Program-made: the position numbers and the translations under genes
Shown: in pieces, positions 32,045 to 40,785 of the stretch
How the letters are laid out: every line of letters begins with the position of its first letter
Position numbering within the stretch: the first letter of the stretch is position 1
Notes under the pieces: model-generated
Databases searched by the model: none
What the model was told of the DNA's origin: nothing
Seen by the model: the letters and a program-made list of their open reading frames with translations, nothing else
Assembly: GCA_003480725.1 (NCBI GenBank)
Contig: QUJQ01000004.1
Coordinates: forward strand, 310,001-374,000
Direction of reading: 5' to 3'
DNA length: 64,000 bases
DNA from: Clostridiaceae bacterium AM27-36LB
Lineage (GTDB): Bacteria > Bacillota > Clostridia > Lachnospirales > Lachnospiraceae

Positions 32045-33514
32045 TTATAATCCTCTCAGCTGTGGATACAGTTTCACAAACTTTCTATATACTTCATTGT
32101 AAATCTCATGCGTATCATTTGAAGCTCTGTAAGTAATGCATGCATCTTCATCCTGAAGAGTCTTTACAAAATCTCCATAATCTGCAATCTCTCCATTTGC
32201 CAGAAGAACTGCAGATGCAAGTGCTTTTGCCGGAAGGATATCAGCATTTTTGTATACTTTCACATCTTTCCCAAGTACATCTGCAAGAATCTGACACCAG
32301 ACAGCGACTCTTGCGCCTCCTCCAATCAGAGAAACACTTTTCACTTCGCAGTCAATAAGTTCCAGTCCCTGACGAACAGAAAATGCAACACCTTCCAGGC
32401 ATGCTCTTGTAAGATCCTCCGCTGATGTATCCGGTGTAATTCCATAGTAAGCACCTCTAATATCCGGATCAATCACAGGAAAACGCTCCCCTGTAATATA
32501 CGGCAGAAACAGCACTCCATGGCATCCCGGCACACTGCTTTCCAGTAATTTTGTAGATTTCTCATAATCCAGCGAATCACCTTCTGAAAAAACTTTCGTG
32601 ATCCATTTATGGACATTTCCTGCATTAAAGAACGGTACCACATTAATATAGGTTTTTTCTGAAAAACCAGCAAGATTGAAGACCCTTCCATGCAGATCCA
32701 GCGGGCTATCACTTATGGTCGCTACCCATCCAGATGTTCCAATATTTACATTGAATTCTCCAAAAGAAGCAATTCCACTGGCAAGTGTCGTCGCTCCCGC
32801 ATCGCCAATTCCTGCATAAACCACTGTATTCTGATCATATCCACATAAATCCTGCATCTCTTCTACAACTGTACCCACCACTTCATGTGGATATTTGATT
32901 GGTGGAAACAATTCCAAATTTAGTGTTGCTGCCGTAATCAGCTCTTCATCCCATGTCATCTGCTTCAGATTCATGGCTCCCGCTGTCGCACACGCAGTTG
33001 CATCCCCACAGGCAATTCCTGTCAGGCAACGAATGATGTAATCTTTGGAACTGATCAGCACCTGCCTGGTCTTTGCATAGATTTCCGGCTCATGCTCTTT
33101 TACCCACAGGAGTTTTGCCAGGGGCATAGAACCATCAAAATGGTTACAGGTGATTGCTTCCAGTTTATCCTCTGTTACCATCTCCTGAATCTTTGCCGCT
33201 TCCAGACCTGCCCTCGCGTCCGAATAGAGAATTGCATTGCGCAGTGGTCTCCCCGCTTCATCAACCAGAATCAGATCCTGCATCTGTCCGCTCATAATAA
33301 CTGCTTTGATTTTATCTGCTCCCACATGGGAAGTGAATTTTTTTCCAATCTGACAAAATGCATCAAACCAGTCATCTGGCTTTTGTTCCTTATAATCCTG
33401 TTGAAAATAAGTTTTGATTTGAACCAATTCTGAAGTCTTAATCTCGCCATCTGAGCTTACAAGTACACCCTTTACTGCAGTTGTCCCCACATCATACGTC
33501 GCAATATAATACAT
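32045..33514 (-). CDS. FGGY-family carbohydrate kinase
   Basis: 489 aa. Actin-like ATP-dependent sugar kinase. It has the N-terminal phosphate loop ATYDVGTTAVKGVLV, a substrate-side MSGQMQDLILVD near 80, and the C-terminal SLIGGGARVAVWCQILADVLG near 400. It is closest in feel to xylulokinases. It is the last gene of an operon with a ribose-type ABC importer and a TrpA-like protein, 2 nt after the latter's stop. It most likely phosphorylates the imported sugar or polyol; substrate unknown. Confidence 0.92.
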   Translation of the reverse strand: MYYIATYDVGTTAVKGVLVSSDGEIKTSELVQIKTYFQQDYKEQKPDDWFDAFCQIGKKFTSHVGADKIKAVIMSGQMQDLILVDEAGRPLRNAILYSDARAGLEAAKIQEMVTEDKLEAITCNHFDGSMPLAKLLWVKEHEPEIYAKTRQVLISSKDYIIRCLTGIACGDATACATAGAMNLKQMTWDEELITAATLNLELFPPIKYPHEVVGTVVEEMQDLCGYDQNTVVYAGIGDAGATTLASGIASFGEFNVNIGTSGWVATISDSPLDLHGRVFNLAGFSEKTYINVVPFFNAGNVHKWITKVFSEGDSLDYEKSTKLLESSVPGCHGVLFLPYITGERFPVIDPDIRGAYYGITPDTSAEDLTRACLEGVAFSVRQGLELIDCEVKSVSLIGGGARVAVWCQILADVLGKDVKVYKNADILPAKALASAVLLANGEIADYGDFVKTLQDEDACITYRASNDTHEIYNEVYRKFVKLYPQLRGL

Positions 33515-33516
33515 TC

Positions 33517-34290
33517 TTATACCTCTTCGATTGCCGTTTCCATATTTTTCAGGAAAGTCATCAGTTCCTCAACTGAAGCATTTAACTTCTTCATAATTGC
33601 TGTTCCTATGATAACTCCATCAAATCCATCCTGCAACAGCTGTGTTGCCCGTTCAACAGTTCCAATTCCAAATCCTGCCAGAAGATGACCGCTGGACTGT
33701 TCTTTTGCTGAATGGAACAATCGTTTATAAGTGTCTGTATTATTGACACAGCCTGTCGGTCCTGAGTATAGCTGTTGATAAATAATCGGAAACAGTTCAC
33801 AGGTCTCGTAATTATTTTCCCACTCCATCCGGTCTCCGATAAATCCCAGCGTATCAACTCCAAATGTTTTCAGTTCTTTCAAAATTTCCAGTCTCTGCTC
33901 AATCTCCAGATCCGGAATCACAAATGCATCGATTACTCCATTTTTTGCAAGCTTTTTATAGATTCCTGTATCTATAAGATCTTTCTTATAACCCATAATC
34001 CAGATAGGATTCTCCACCGTATTTCTGAGTCTTTTCCAGAAATCCATATCCTCGCGGATCCCATGATCCACTACTTCATAGCTTTTACGAATAATTTCTC
34101 CATCTGCATAGGGATCATCTGTGGGAAATCCAATCTCAAAGATACCCATTCCACAGCTTTCTGCATCCTTCATATATGTAAAAAACTGCTCTTTATCAGG
34201 ATATCCTGCCGTAAAAAAACCAACGAATGAGTGTTTATGCTTTTGAAAATATGCTTCATTTCTTTTATTAAAACATTGTAGTTTTGCCAT
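33517..34290 (-). CDS. Tryptophan synthase alpha-like TIM barrel, putative aldolase
   Basis: 257 aa. The ATG at 34290 overlaps the permease stop as TAATG, with GGAG upstream. The TrpA signature is recognisable: GFFTAGYPDKEQF near 24, FEIGFPTDDPYADGEII near 46-62 with the Glu and Asp that act as general acid/base in TrpA, and the phosphate-site glycines LLAGFGIGTVERA and FDGVIIGTAI. No trpB or other trp gene is present, and the gene lies between a sugar ABC permease and an FGGY kinase. I infer a retro-aldol activity on a phosphorylated sugar, analogous to TrpA cleaving indole-glycerol phosphate. This is not established. Confidence 0.82.
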   Translation of the reverse strand: MAKLQCFNKRNEAYFQKHKHSFVGFFTAGYPDKEQFFTYMKDAESCGMGIFEIGFPTDDPYADGEIIRKSYEVVDHGIREDMDFWKRLRNTVENPIWIMGYKKDLIDTGIYKKLAKNGVIDAFVIPDLEIEQRLEILKELKTFGVDTLGFIGDRMEWENNYETCELFPIIYQQLYSGPTGCVNNTDTYKRLFHSAKEQSSGHLLAGFGIGTVERATQLLQDGFDGVIIGTAIMKKLNASVEELMTFLKNMETAIEEV

Positions 34291-35255
34291 TATTTTGCGT
34301 CTCCACGTCCAAGTTTCTGTGCAATTACTGCGAATATAATGATTCCACCTGTAATGATGTCCTGCATATAGGTCGGTATCTGAAGCATGGTAAGACCGTT
34401 TGCAAGAATACCAAGAATTGCAGCACCAATCAACGTTCCGATCACGTTCGGAACACCTTTCTTTGATGCGGTACATCCAATAAATACGGCTGCATACGAC
34501 TGAAGAAAATATCCATCACCAGCAGTTGTATTCGCAGATCCTACTCTGGATGCGATCAGCATGCCTGTGATACATGCCATAACTGCACAAAGTGCAAATG
34601 CAATATTCTTATACTTTTTAACATTAATACCTGAAATTTTAGATGTTTCCTCATTACCACCGATTGCATACAATTTTCTTCCCAATGCGGTATGTCTCAT
34701 CAGATACCAGAAGATTACAACAGCCACAACCATCATAATGGAAAGCAAAGGGATTCTTCCGATCTTGGTCATTCCCAGCCAGGAAAAACTCTTCGGAATA
34801 TTTTCAAAAATCGTAGCTCCACCTGACAGACGATAAATAATACCTGACAGAACTGTACTCATGCCGAGTGTTGTAATGAAAGACAGCACTTTGAATTTTG
34901 CTACGATCCAGCCATTGATCCAGCCAATTACAAAGCTGACAATGATCGGTATGATAAAGCACACAACAATGGGCAGTCCTTTTACTGCAAGAATTGCTGC
35001 AATGATTCCGCCAAGGCTAGCCATAGAACCTACCGACAGGTCAAATTCATTGATACTCATAACCAGCGTTGCACCAAGTGAAATCATAACCAGTAATGAA
35101 ATCTGTCTGGTGATGTTGATAAAGTTTGTCAGTGTAAAAAATGAAGTCGGACTGATAATACTAAACAGAATAATAATCAATGCCAGCGCCAGTATGGTTC
35201 CATATGATTGCAAAATATACTTCACAGTTGGTTTTTTCGTTTTTAATTCAGACAT
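34290..35255 (-). CDS. Ribose-type sugar ABC transporter permease
   Basis: 321 aa, about ten hydrophobic segments of the RbsC/BPD_transp_2 family. Marks are SLGATLVMSINEFDLSVGSM near 78-95 and SRVGSANTTAGDGYFLQSYAAVFIGC near 232-255. It forms the membrane channel with the ATPase encoded just upstream (16-nt gap). Its stop overlaps the TrpA-like start. Confidence 0.93.
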   Translation of the reverse strand: MSELKTKKPTVKYILQSYGTILALALIIILFSIISPTSFFTLTNFINITRQISLLVMISLGATLVMSINEFDLSVGSMASLGGIIAAILAVKGLPIVVCFIIPIIVSFVIGWINGWIVAKFKVLSFITTLGMSTVLSGIIYRLSGGATIFENIPKSFSWLGMTKIGRIPLLSIMMVVAVVIFWYLMRHTALGRKLYAIGGNEETSKISGINVKKYKNIAFALCAVMACITGMLIASRVGSANTTAGDGYFLQSYAAVFIGCTASKKGVPNVIGTLIGAAILGILANGLTMLQIPTYMQDIITGGIIIFAVIAQKLGRGDAK

Positions 35256-35271
35256 AATGCTCTCCTCTTCC

Positions 35272-36747
35272 TTATTCGTAGCAGTACGATAATACTTCCG
35301 TTGTCGTCAGGTTTTCATTTACCAAAAGCTGCCTTGTCTCTCCCTGTACAACCAACTGTATGGTATCTGCTACTTCCAGTATTTCCTTCAGATCAGAAGA
35401 GACATATACGACTGCGTTGCCAGCATCTGCCTTCTCCCGAAGCAATTTGTGAATCTCATTTCTCGTCATGATATCTACGGCCTGTGTGGGTTCATCACAC
35501 AAGAATACTTTCGGATTCGTCATAAGAGCCTTCGCAAATACTGCCTTTTGCTGATTTCCACCAGAAAGCTCAATAATTCTCTGATCAAGTCCCGTCATTC
35601 TTATCTTTAATGCTTCTGCCTTTTCTGAAACATCCTGTTTTTCTTTTTTCTCATCCAGATAACCATGCTTTGCATAGCGATCAATACAGGAAAGCAATAC
35701 ATTTTCCTTGATGGAAAGATTTCCAACCAGTGCCTTTCCTCTTCGGTCCTCTGAGATAAGAACCATTCCTTTTTTAATGGAGTTGGCCGGAGACAGCATA
35801 TTCTGCTGTTCTCCGTCAATCGTAACCGTTCCTTCTGTAATTGGACGATATCCATAGATTCCTTCCAGAAGTTCTGTTCGTCCGCTTCCTCCAAGGCCAA
35901 ATACACCCAGAATTTCTTTTTCACGAACTTTGAGAGAACCCTTTTTCATAACACCGTCTTTGGTCCTGATTCCCTGTACTTCCAGCAGAACTTTTCCAAA
36001 GTTCGTATTATGTACAATATACGAGCCCTTCCACTCATCCGTCATCATGGATACAAGCTTATCTTTATCTACCTCGCTGGTCTTTACGCAGGAAACCATG
36101 GAACCATTTTTGAATACGGTGATCCGATCTGTCAGTCTGAAAATCTCATCCATTCGATGGGATACATATAGGACAGAAGTTCCTTTCTTCTTCAGTTTTC
36201 CAATGATGTCAAATAAAATCTCTGACTCTTTATCTGTCAGCGATGCTGTCGGCTCATCCAGAATCAACAGTTTGCAGTCATTCATCATTGCACGAATAAT
36301 TTCCAGACAGGTCTTTTGCGGCGGTGACAGTTCGATCGCCATTTTTGAAAGATCCAGTTCGATTCCCAGTTCATCTCTGGTCTTCTCCACGGTCTCCCAC
36401 ATGATCTTCCAATCTACCTGCATTCCTTTATGCGGATATTCACGACCCAGATATGCATTTTCTACACCGTCAAATGTAGGGATTAATGTTCTGTCCTGGT
36501 GCACAACATTGATGCCAAGTGTCCGACTCTGTGAAGGATTCGGAATCTTAACCGGCTGATCTTCCCAGAAAACAGTACCTTCATCAATACTGTAAACACC
36601 TGTCAGCATTTTGATCAATGTGGATTTCCCCGCTCCATTTTCGCCGACAAGTCCATGTACCTCTCCTGCTTCTACTTCAAAATTGATATTTGATAACGCA
36701 TATACCCCATTAAAACTTTTGCTGAGTTTTTCTGTCCTTAAAAGCAA
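35272..36747 (-). CDS. Sugar ABC transporter ATP-binding protein (RbsA-like)
   Basis: 491 aa with two ABC domains in tandem. The first has Walker A GENGAGKSTLIKML, a signature-region variant LSPPQKTCLEIIRA and Walker B LLILDEPTAS. The second has the degenerate P-loop GLGGSGRTELLEG, signature LSGGNQQKAVFAKAL and Walker B VFLCDEPTQAVD. The duplicated, partly degenerate architecture is that of RbsA/XylG/MglA. The first-half signature LSPPQK in place of LSxGxxQ is a little unusual. Confidence 0.94.
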   Translation of the reverse strand: MLLRTEKLSKSFNGVYALSNINFEVEAGEVHGLVGENGAGKSTLIKMLTGVYSIDEGTVFWEDQPVKIPNPSQSRTLGINVVHQDRTLIPTFDGVENAYLGREYPHKGMQVDWKIMWETVEKTRDELGIELDLSKMAIELSPPQKTCLEIIRAMMNDCKLLILDEPTASLTDKESEILFDIIGKLKKKGTSVLYVSHRMDEIFRLTDRITVFKNGSMVSCVKTSEVDKDKLVSMMTDEWKGSYIVHNTNFGKVLLEVQGIRTKDGVMKKGSLKVREKEILGVFGLGGSGRTELLEGIYGYRPITEGTVTIDGEQQNMLSPANSIKKGMVLISEDRRGKALVGNLSIKENVLLSCIDRYAKHGYLDEKKEKQDVSEKAEALKIRMTGLDQRIIELSGGNQQKAVFAKALMTNPKVFLCDEPTQAVDIMTRNEIHKLLREKADAGNAVVYVSSDLKEILEVADTIQLVVQGETRQLLVNENLTTTEVLSYCYE

Positions 36748-36774
36748 TTGCCTACCTCCATTGGATCATTCCAA

Positions 36775-37722
36775 TTATTCTGCATTCTCCTGAGTAATCA
36801 GAGTAGCATCTGCATACATGTCGCCTTTCTCAATCTCCTTGCCAGTATAGAGAAGTTTCATCTGCTCCAGTACAATGTCAGCCATTCCATCAAAGTTCTG
36901 TTTTACAGTTGCTTTTAAGTTTGTGCCCTGTTTGATCAGATCAACAGCCTGCTCATTTCCATCTACACCAACAACAAGGATTTCATCTCTGCCTGCTTCC
37001 ATACATGCCTGTGTTGCACCAATTGCCGGCTCATCCCATCCACACCAGATTGCTGTGATAGATCCTTTTTCCGGATTGGAAAGCAGCAGGTTCTCTACGG
37101 TATCCTGTGCATCATTAATCGGCTGCTCTGCCGGAATATGCTGCTCTGTGATTAGTGAAATCTTATCGTTTTCCGCAATTGCATCATCAAATGCTTCACA
37201 TCTCTTAACTACACCCGGATGCGGTCTGTGCGTAAGGGCAATCACATTACCTTCACCGCCCATGAGATCGTTAAACAGATAATCTGTAATCAACTGACCC
37301 ATCTGGTAGTTATCGCTAGTTGCATTTACCTGCATTCCTTCAATGAATCCACTGTCGCATCCAAATACCGGAATGTTTGCATCAAATGCTTCCTGCAGCT
37401 GATTCTCAAGCTGTGACGGATCAGCACTTACCAGAATGATTCCATCCGTCTGTGCGGTGACCACATCTTCGATTCTGCTTGCCAGCTTGGAAAAATCGTT
37501 TGCGGTATCAATGACAGTGACTTCAGCCCCCTCTTTTTCAAGTCCTGCCTGCAGATTTTCTACCATCTGATTCGTAGTTACTGATGACAGATATGGAGTC
37601 ATAATAGAAATATTTTTCCCTTCCAGTCCGTCTGCTGTGCTCTTTGCTCCACCACCACATGCTGTAAGTCCAAGTCCTGCAAGTGCCGCTGCCAATACTA
37701 CCATCGCTTTTTTTACCTTCAT
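36775..37722 (-). CDS. Sugar-binding lipoprotein (RbsB-like)
   Basis: 315 aa. A lipoprotein signal with lipobox LTAC (Cys near 22) is followed by a type I periplasmic-binding fold: ISIMTPYLSSVTTNQMVENL, GIILVSADPSQLENQL, FGCDSGFIEG, and VGVDGNEQAVDLIKQG. It delivers the sugar to the permease/ATPase pair encoded downstream. It is the first gene of the operon, 27 nt before the ATPase, divergent from the SorC regulator. Confidence 0.93.
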   Translation of the reverse strand: MKVKKAMVVLAAALAGLGLTACGGGAKSTADGLEGKNISIMTPYLSSVTTNQMVENLQAGLEKEGAEVTVIDTANDFSKLASRIEDVVTAQTDGIILVSADPSQLENQLQEAFDANIPVFGCDSGFIEGMQVNATSDNYQMGQLITDYLFNDLMGGEGNVIALTHRPHPGVVKRCEAFDDAIAENDKISLITEQHIPAEQPINDAQDTVENLLLSNPEKGSITAIWCGWDEPAIGATQACMEAGRDEILVVGVDGNEQAVDLIKQGTNLKATVKQNFDGMADIVLEQMKLLYTGKEIEKGDMYADATLITQENAE

Positions 37723-37758
37723 AAGAAAAACCCTCCCTGATATTTTTAATGTAGCTTT

Positions 37759-37806
37759 ATTTTATGAAATGTTGTATAATATTTCAATAGTTGAAATATA
37801 TTTCAA
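37759..37806. promoter_or_regulatory. Operon promoter overlapped by SorC-type operator palindromes
   Basis: Minus-strand promoter TTGAAA (37782-37787), 17-bp spacer, TAAAAT (37759-37764) drives the sugar operon. Overlapping palindromes ATATTTCAA-TAG-TTGAAATAT (37779-37799) and TTGAAATATATTTCAA (37791-37806) cover its -35 box and run up to the ribosome site of the divergent regulator. The three TTTCAA/TTGAAA half-sites are the likely SorC-family operator. Confidence 0.68.
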
Positions 37807-37820
37807 AAGGAGGAAAATTC

Positions 37821-38765
37821 ATGTCTATTCTGGATAATACACGCCTCATGGTAAAGGTCTGCAAACTATGCTATGAAGAAAATATGAGCCAGGCAGAAGT
37901 CTCTGAGAAGCTTCACATCTCCAAACCGCAGGTCTCCAGGATTATCAATGCAGCAAGAGAAAAAGGAGTCCTGAATATTTATATATCCAATCCTTTTGCG
38001 GAAGAATTAGAACTTGAAAAAATTTTTATGGAAAAGTACGGACTTGACCAGGTATTTATTGCCGATGCAGGAGACGGTCCTTCTGAAACACAATTCACTT
38101 CTTTTACCAGACAATGTGCACAGCAGTTGGAAAGCATTATGCCAGACAATGCAAATATTGGTGTCATGAGTGGAAAAACCATTAGTGCGGTGGCAAAGCA
38201 GTTTCCATCTGCCAGAAAAAAACATCTTCATTTTATTCCATTGGTAGGTGCTATGGGAAATTCCGGAAATGACTGGAATGCCAATTCCATCGCCAGAATT
38301 CTGGCATTTAAGACAGACAGTTCTTATAGCGTACTGAATGCGCCTGTTCTGACCCAAAGTCAGAAGGCAAGAGATTATTTTGTACAGGAACCAGATATTG
38401 CAAGTGTCCTGAAAGAAGGAGAACGCTGCGATATGGCTTTAGTCGGGATTGGTCAGATTAGTACCCATTCTACTGCTTACTTAAGTGGTGCTTATCAGGA
38501 TGAGGACCTGGCTGCATTAGAAGAAGCTGGTGCTGTCGCTTCTGTTTCTATCTCCTATATTGATAAAAATGGAAGCATCATTGAGACCAGCCTTTCCAAC
38601 CGTTCCATTGCATGGCCGCTGAAGAAATATCCAAAGACCAACGTAGTTCTGATAGCCACCGGCCTTAGTAAAGCTGAAGGCTTAAAAGCCGTATTAAAAG
38701 GCGGATATATCAATACCTTAATGATTTCCTTAAAACTTGCTAAAGCGATACTTGAAACAGAATGA
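37821..38765 (+). CDS. SorC/DeoR-type sugar-responsive transcriptional regulator
   Basis: 314 aa. The ATG at 37821 follows AAAGGAGG by 9 nt. An N-terminal HTH (ENMSQAEVSEKLHISKPQVS then RIINAARE) is followed by a sugar-phosphate-binding SorC effector domain (MSGKTISAVAKQFP near 120, DMALVGIGQIS near 205, TGLSKAEGLKAVLKGGYINTL near 280). Such regulators usually sense the phosphorylated sugar made by the operon's own kinase. It is divergent from the ABC-TrpA-like-kinase operon. Its last 26 nt overlap the convergent methyltransferase gene. Confidence 0.93.
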   Translation: MSILDNTRLMVKVCKLCYEENMSQAEVSEKLHISKPQVSRIINAAREKGVLNIYISNPFAEELELEKIFMEKYGLDQVFIADAGDGPSETQFTSFTRQCAQQLESIMPDNANIGVMSGKTISAVAKQFPSARKKHLHFIPLVGAMGNSGNDWNANSIARILAFKTDSSYSVLNAPVLTQSQKARDYFVQEPDIASVLKEGERCDMALVGIGQISTHSTAYLSGAYQDEDLAALEEAGAVASVSISYIDKNGSIIETSLSNRSIAWPLKKYPKTNVVLIATGLSKAEGLKAVLKGGYINTLMISLKLAKAILETE

Positions 38766-39345
38766 TCCGCTCCCGTGGATCATTTCCATTAAAAAGATCT
38801 TGGCAACTGATCTCATCGTAAAACATCAGTTCATCCACCGTCATCAGATACGATATATATTCGTCCGACGGATAATAGAAAAACAACTTTATCTCCCGTG
38901 GATGTTCATAATAAGAATCCAGGATCCGTGAAACTGCTTTTTGCAGAATTTCCAACGAAAACGGATTAAAGAAATAGATACAGTCGGCTGCCTCCGGTAC
39001 AGAGTATTCTTCTGCATTTACCAGCGCAAAGGATACTCTCCCGCCAGACACAGCCGTCTCTTTATTTTCCATCGCCTTTGCATGAATCCGGTCATCATAT
39101 TCCACACCAATGGAATAACACCGGGTCTGATAAGATAAAAAGAAATCCACCCGTCCTTTTCCACAGCCATAATCCAGCAACGTATTTCCTTTTCGAATAT
39201 AGCCGGTATTTGCCAGCCGTTCCAGCACGGAATAGGGCGTTGGCTCATACGGATACCGATACTGATCTGAACGGGAATCGTCCCTGCCCATAGTATGGAT
39301 GTGCAGCAGCTTGTCCCAGTTTTGCTCGTTCTTATCTACTTTCAT
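38740..39345 (-). CDS. Class I SAM-dependent methyltransferase
   Basis: 201 aa. The SAM motif LLDYGCGKGRVDFFLS near residue 55 is followed by the acidic motif SIGVEYDDR near 80 and a post-motif NPF (IYFFNPFS) near 130. The substrate is unknown. It overlaps the end of the upstream MATE gene by 14 nt, so the two are translationally linked, and its 3' end overlaps the sorC-type regulator on the opposite strand. Confidence 0.87.
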   Translation of the reverse strand: MKVDKNEQNWDKLLHIHTMGRDDSRSDQYRYPYEPTPYSVLERLANTGYIRKGNTLLDYGCGKGRVDFFLSYQTRCYSIGVEYDDRIHAKAMENKETAVSGGRVSFALVNAEEYSVPEAADCIYFFNPFSLEILQKAVSRILDSYYEHPREIKLFFYYPSDEYISYLMTVDELMFYDEISCQDLFNGNDPRERIILFQVSL

Positions 39346-40693
39346 GATCTTTTTCCCCTATTTTTCTCACCACCCAATAAAAGGCACATACAAATATAAC
39401 TCCTTTTATCACAGACGTGAGAGTCAGGGCCCACCAGACACCCAGAAGCTTCAAGGAGGTTGCCGTCAGCAGAATCGCCAGTGGGATTCTGGCACTGGTC
39501 AGAAGGATACTGATCACGCTGCACAGATGTGTCTTTCCAAGACCAGACAAGGCACCGACTGTCATCAATTCTACACATAAGAACGGTTCACTGAAACCAA
39601 CGATAATCAAATATCCGACCGATGTAGCAATCGCTGATGGCTCATGGAAGAACACACCGGAGATTGGTTCCGGCAGGAATACAAAGACCAACATGATCAG
39701 ACAACCCCAGATTCCAACAGTCCACAGAGATGCCCGATATCCTTTTTTTACTCGATCCAGCTTCTCTGCGCCATAATTCTGAGCTGTAAATGCATTCAAT
39801 GCAGAAGCAAATCCATCTGCAGTATTCCATGAAATGGACTCAATCTGTCCACCGACCCGCTGGGTAGCGATCGCTTCCGCACCAAATCCAGACACCATTC
39901 TTGTCAATACCATGGAGATCATACAATATGCCATTCCCTGCAGAGCTGTCGGAATTCCGATCCTGCAGATCCCTCTCAGGGAATCCCAGGAAATTGCTGC
40001 AAATATATGCGTTCCTTTTAATACATTTTCTTTTTTTCGAATCATGATTCCGCCGACGAGAATACTCATAACGATAAACTGTGCTGTCACAGTTGCAATC
40101 GCTGCTCCTGTCACTCCCAGGGAAGGAATCGGTCCTGCTCCCAGGATCAGCAACGGATCCAGAATCATATTTGTTGCCAGTCCGATCAGATTTGCTACAA
40201 AGGGTGTTCTGGAATCCCCCTGCGCAGTGTAGATTCCCGTCAACGTAAATGTCACAAAAGAGAATACGATCAGTCCACAGGCGATTTTCGTGTAAGAAAA
40301 TGCGGCTTCCAATGCTTCTGGATCCGTCAGCTGGAAAAATCCAACCAGCGGTTTAATAAAGATCAGAACTATTGTCGCAAATAAAAGCCCGGAAAAGACA
40401 GACAACTGTACCGCTGTCTGCGCATACTGATGTGCTCTCTTTGGTTCACCACGACCAATATACTGTGCCACCTGCACCTGTCCGCCCATACGTGCCATGG
40501 ATGCAAGCCCCTGGGACAGCCAGGTAAACATTCCTCCTACACCGACTCCTGCCACTGCTTTTGCTCCAAGCAATCCGATCCATGCCATATCTGTAATATT
40601 ATATAAAGTTCCTAAAAACGAAGATGCCATAATTGGAATCGCCAGCTTCGTCAATGATTTCAAAATAGGTCCTTTTGTTAAATTCCCTTCCAC
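39332..40693 (-). CDS. MATE-family efflux transporter
   Basis: 453 aa with about 12 hydrophobic segments in two six-helix halves. It begins LTKGPILKSLTKLAIPIMASSF, a typical MATE start, and has MTVGALSGLGKTHLCS in the second half. These are Na+- or H+-coupled exporters of cationic drugs or metabolites. It probably forms an operon with the downstream methyltransferase. Confidence 0.93.
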   Translation of the reverse strand: MEGNLTKGPILKSLTKLAIPIMASSFLGTLYNITDMAWIGLLGAKAVAGVGVGGMFTWLSQGLASMARMGGQVQVAQYIGRGEPKRAHQYAQTAVQLSVFSGLLFATIVLIFIKPLVGFFQLTDPEALEAAFSYTKIACGLIVFSFVTFTLTGIYTAQGDSRTPFVANLIGLATNMILDPLLILGAGPIPSLGVTGAAIATVTAQFIVMSILVGGIMIRKKENVLKGTHIFAAISWDSLRGICRIGIPTALQGMAYCMISMVLTRMVSGFGAEAIATQRVGGQIESISWNTADGFASALNAFTAQNYGAEKLDRVKKGYRASLWTVGIWGCLIMLVFVFLPEPISGVFFHEPSAIATSVGYLIIVGFSEPFLCVELMTVGALSGLGKTHLCSVISILLTSARIPLAILLTATSLKLLGVWWALTLTSVIKGVIFVCAFYWVVRKIGEKDHESR

Positions 40694-40785
40694 AAATACC
40701 TTCTCCTACATTTTCCTGTCACAACGCACCGTAACTCTGTTTTTCCCGTCCACAGTACAAGTAAACAGACTCAAGGGCTACTCGT

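Noticed and set aside
33517..34290. Assignment as tryptophan biosynthesis trpA
   Set aside because: No trpB or other trp gene is nearby, and the gene is coupled to sugar transport and kinase genes, so it is called TrpA-like only.
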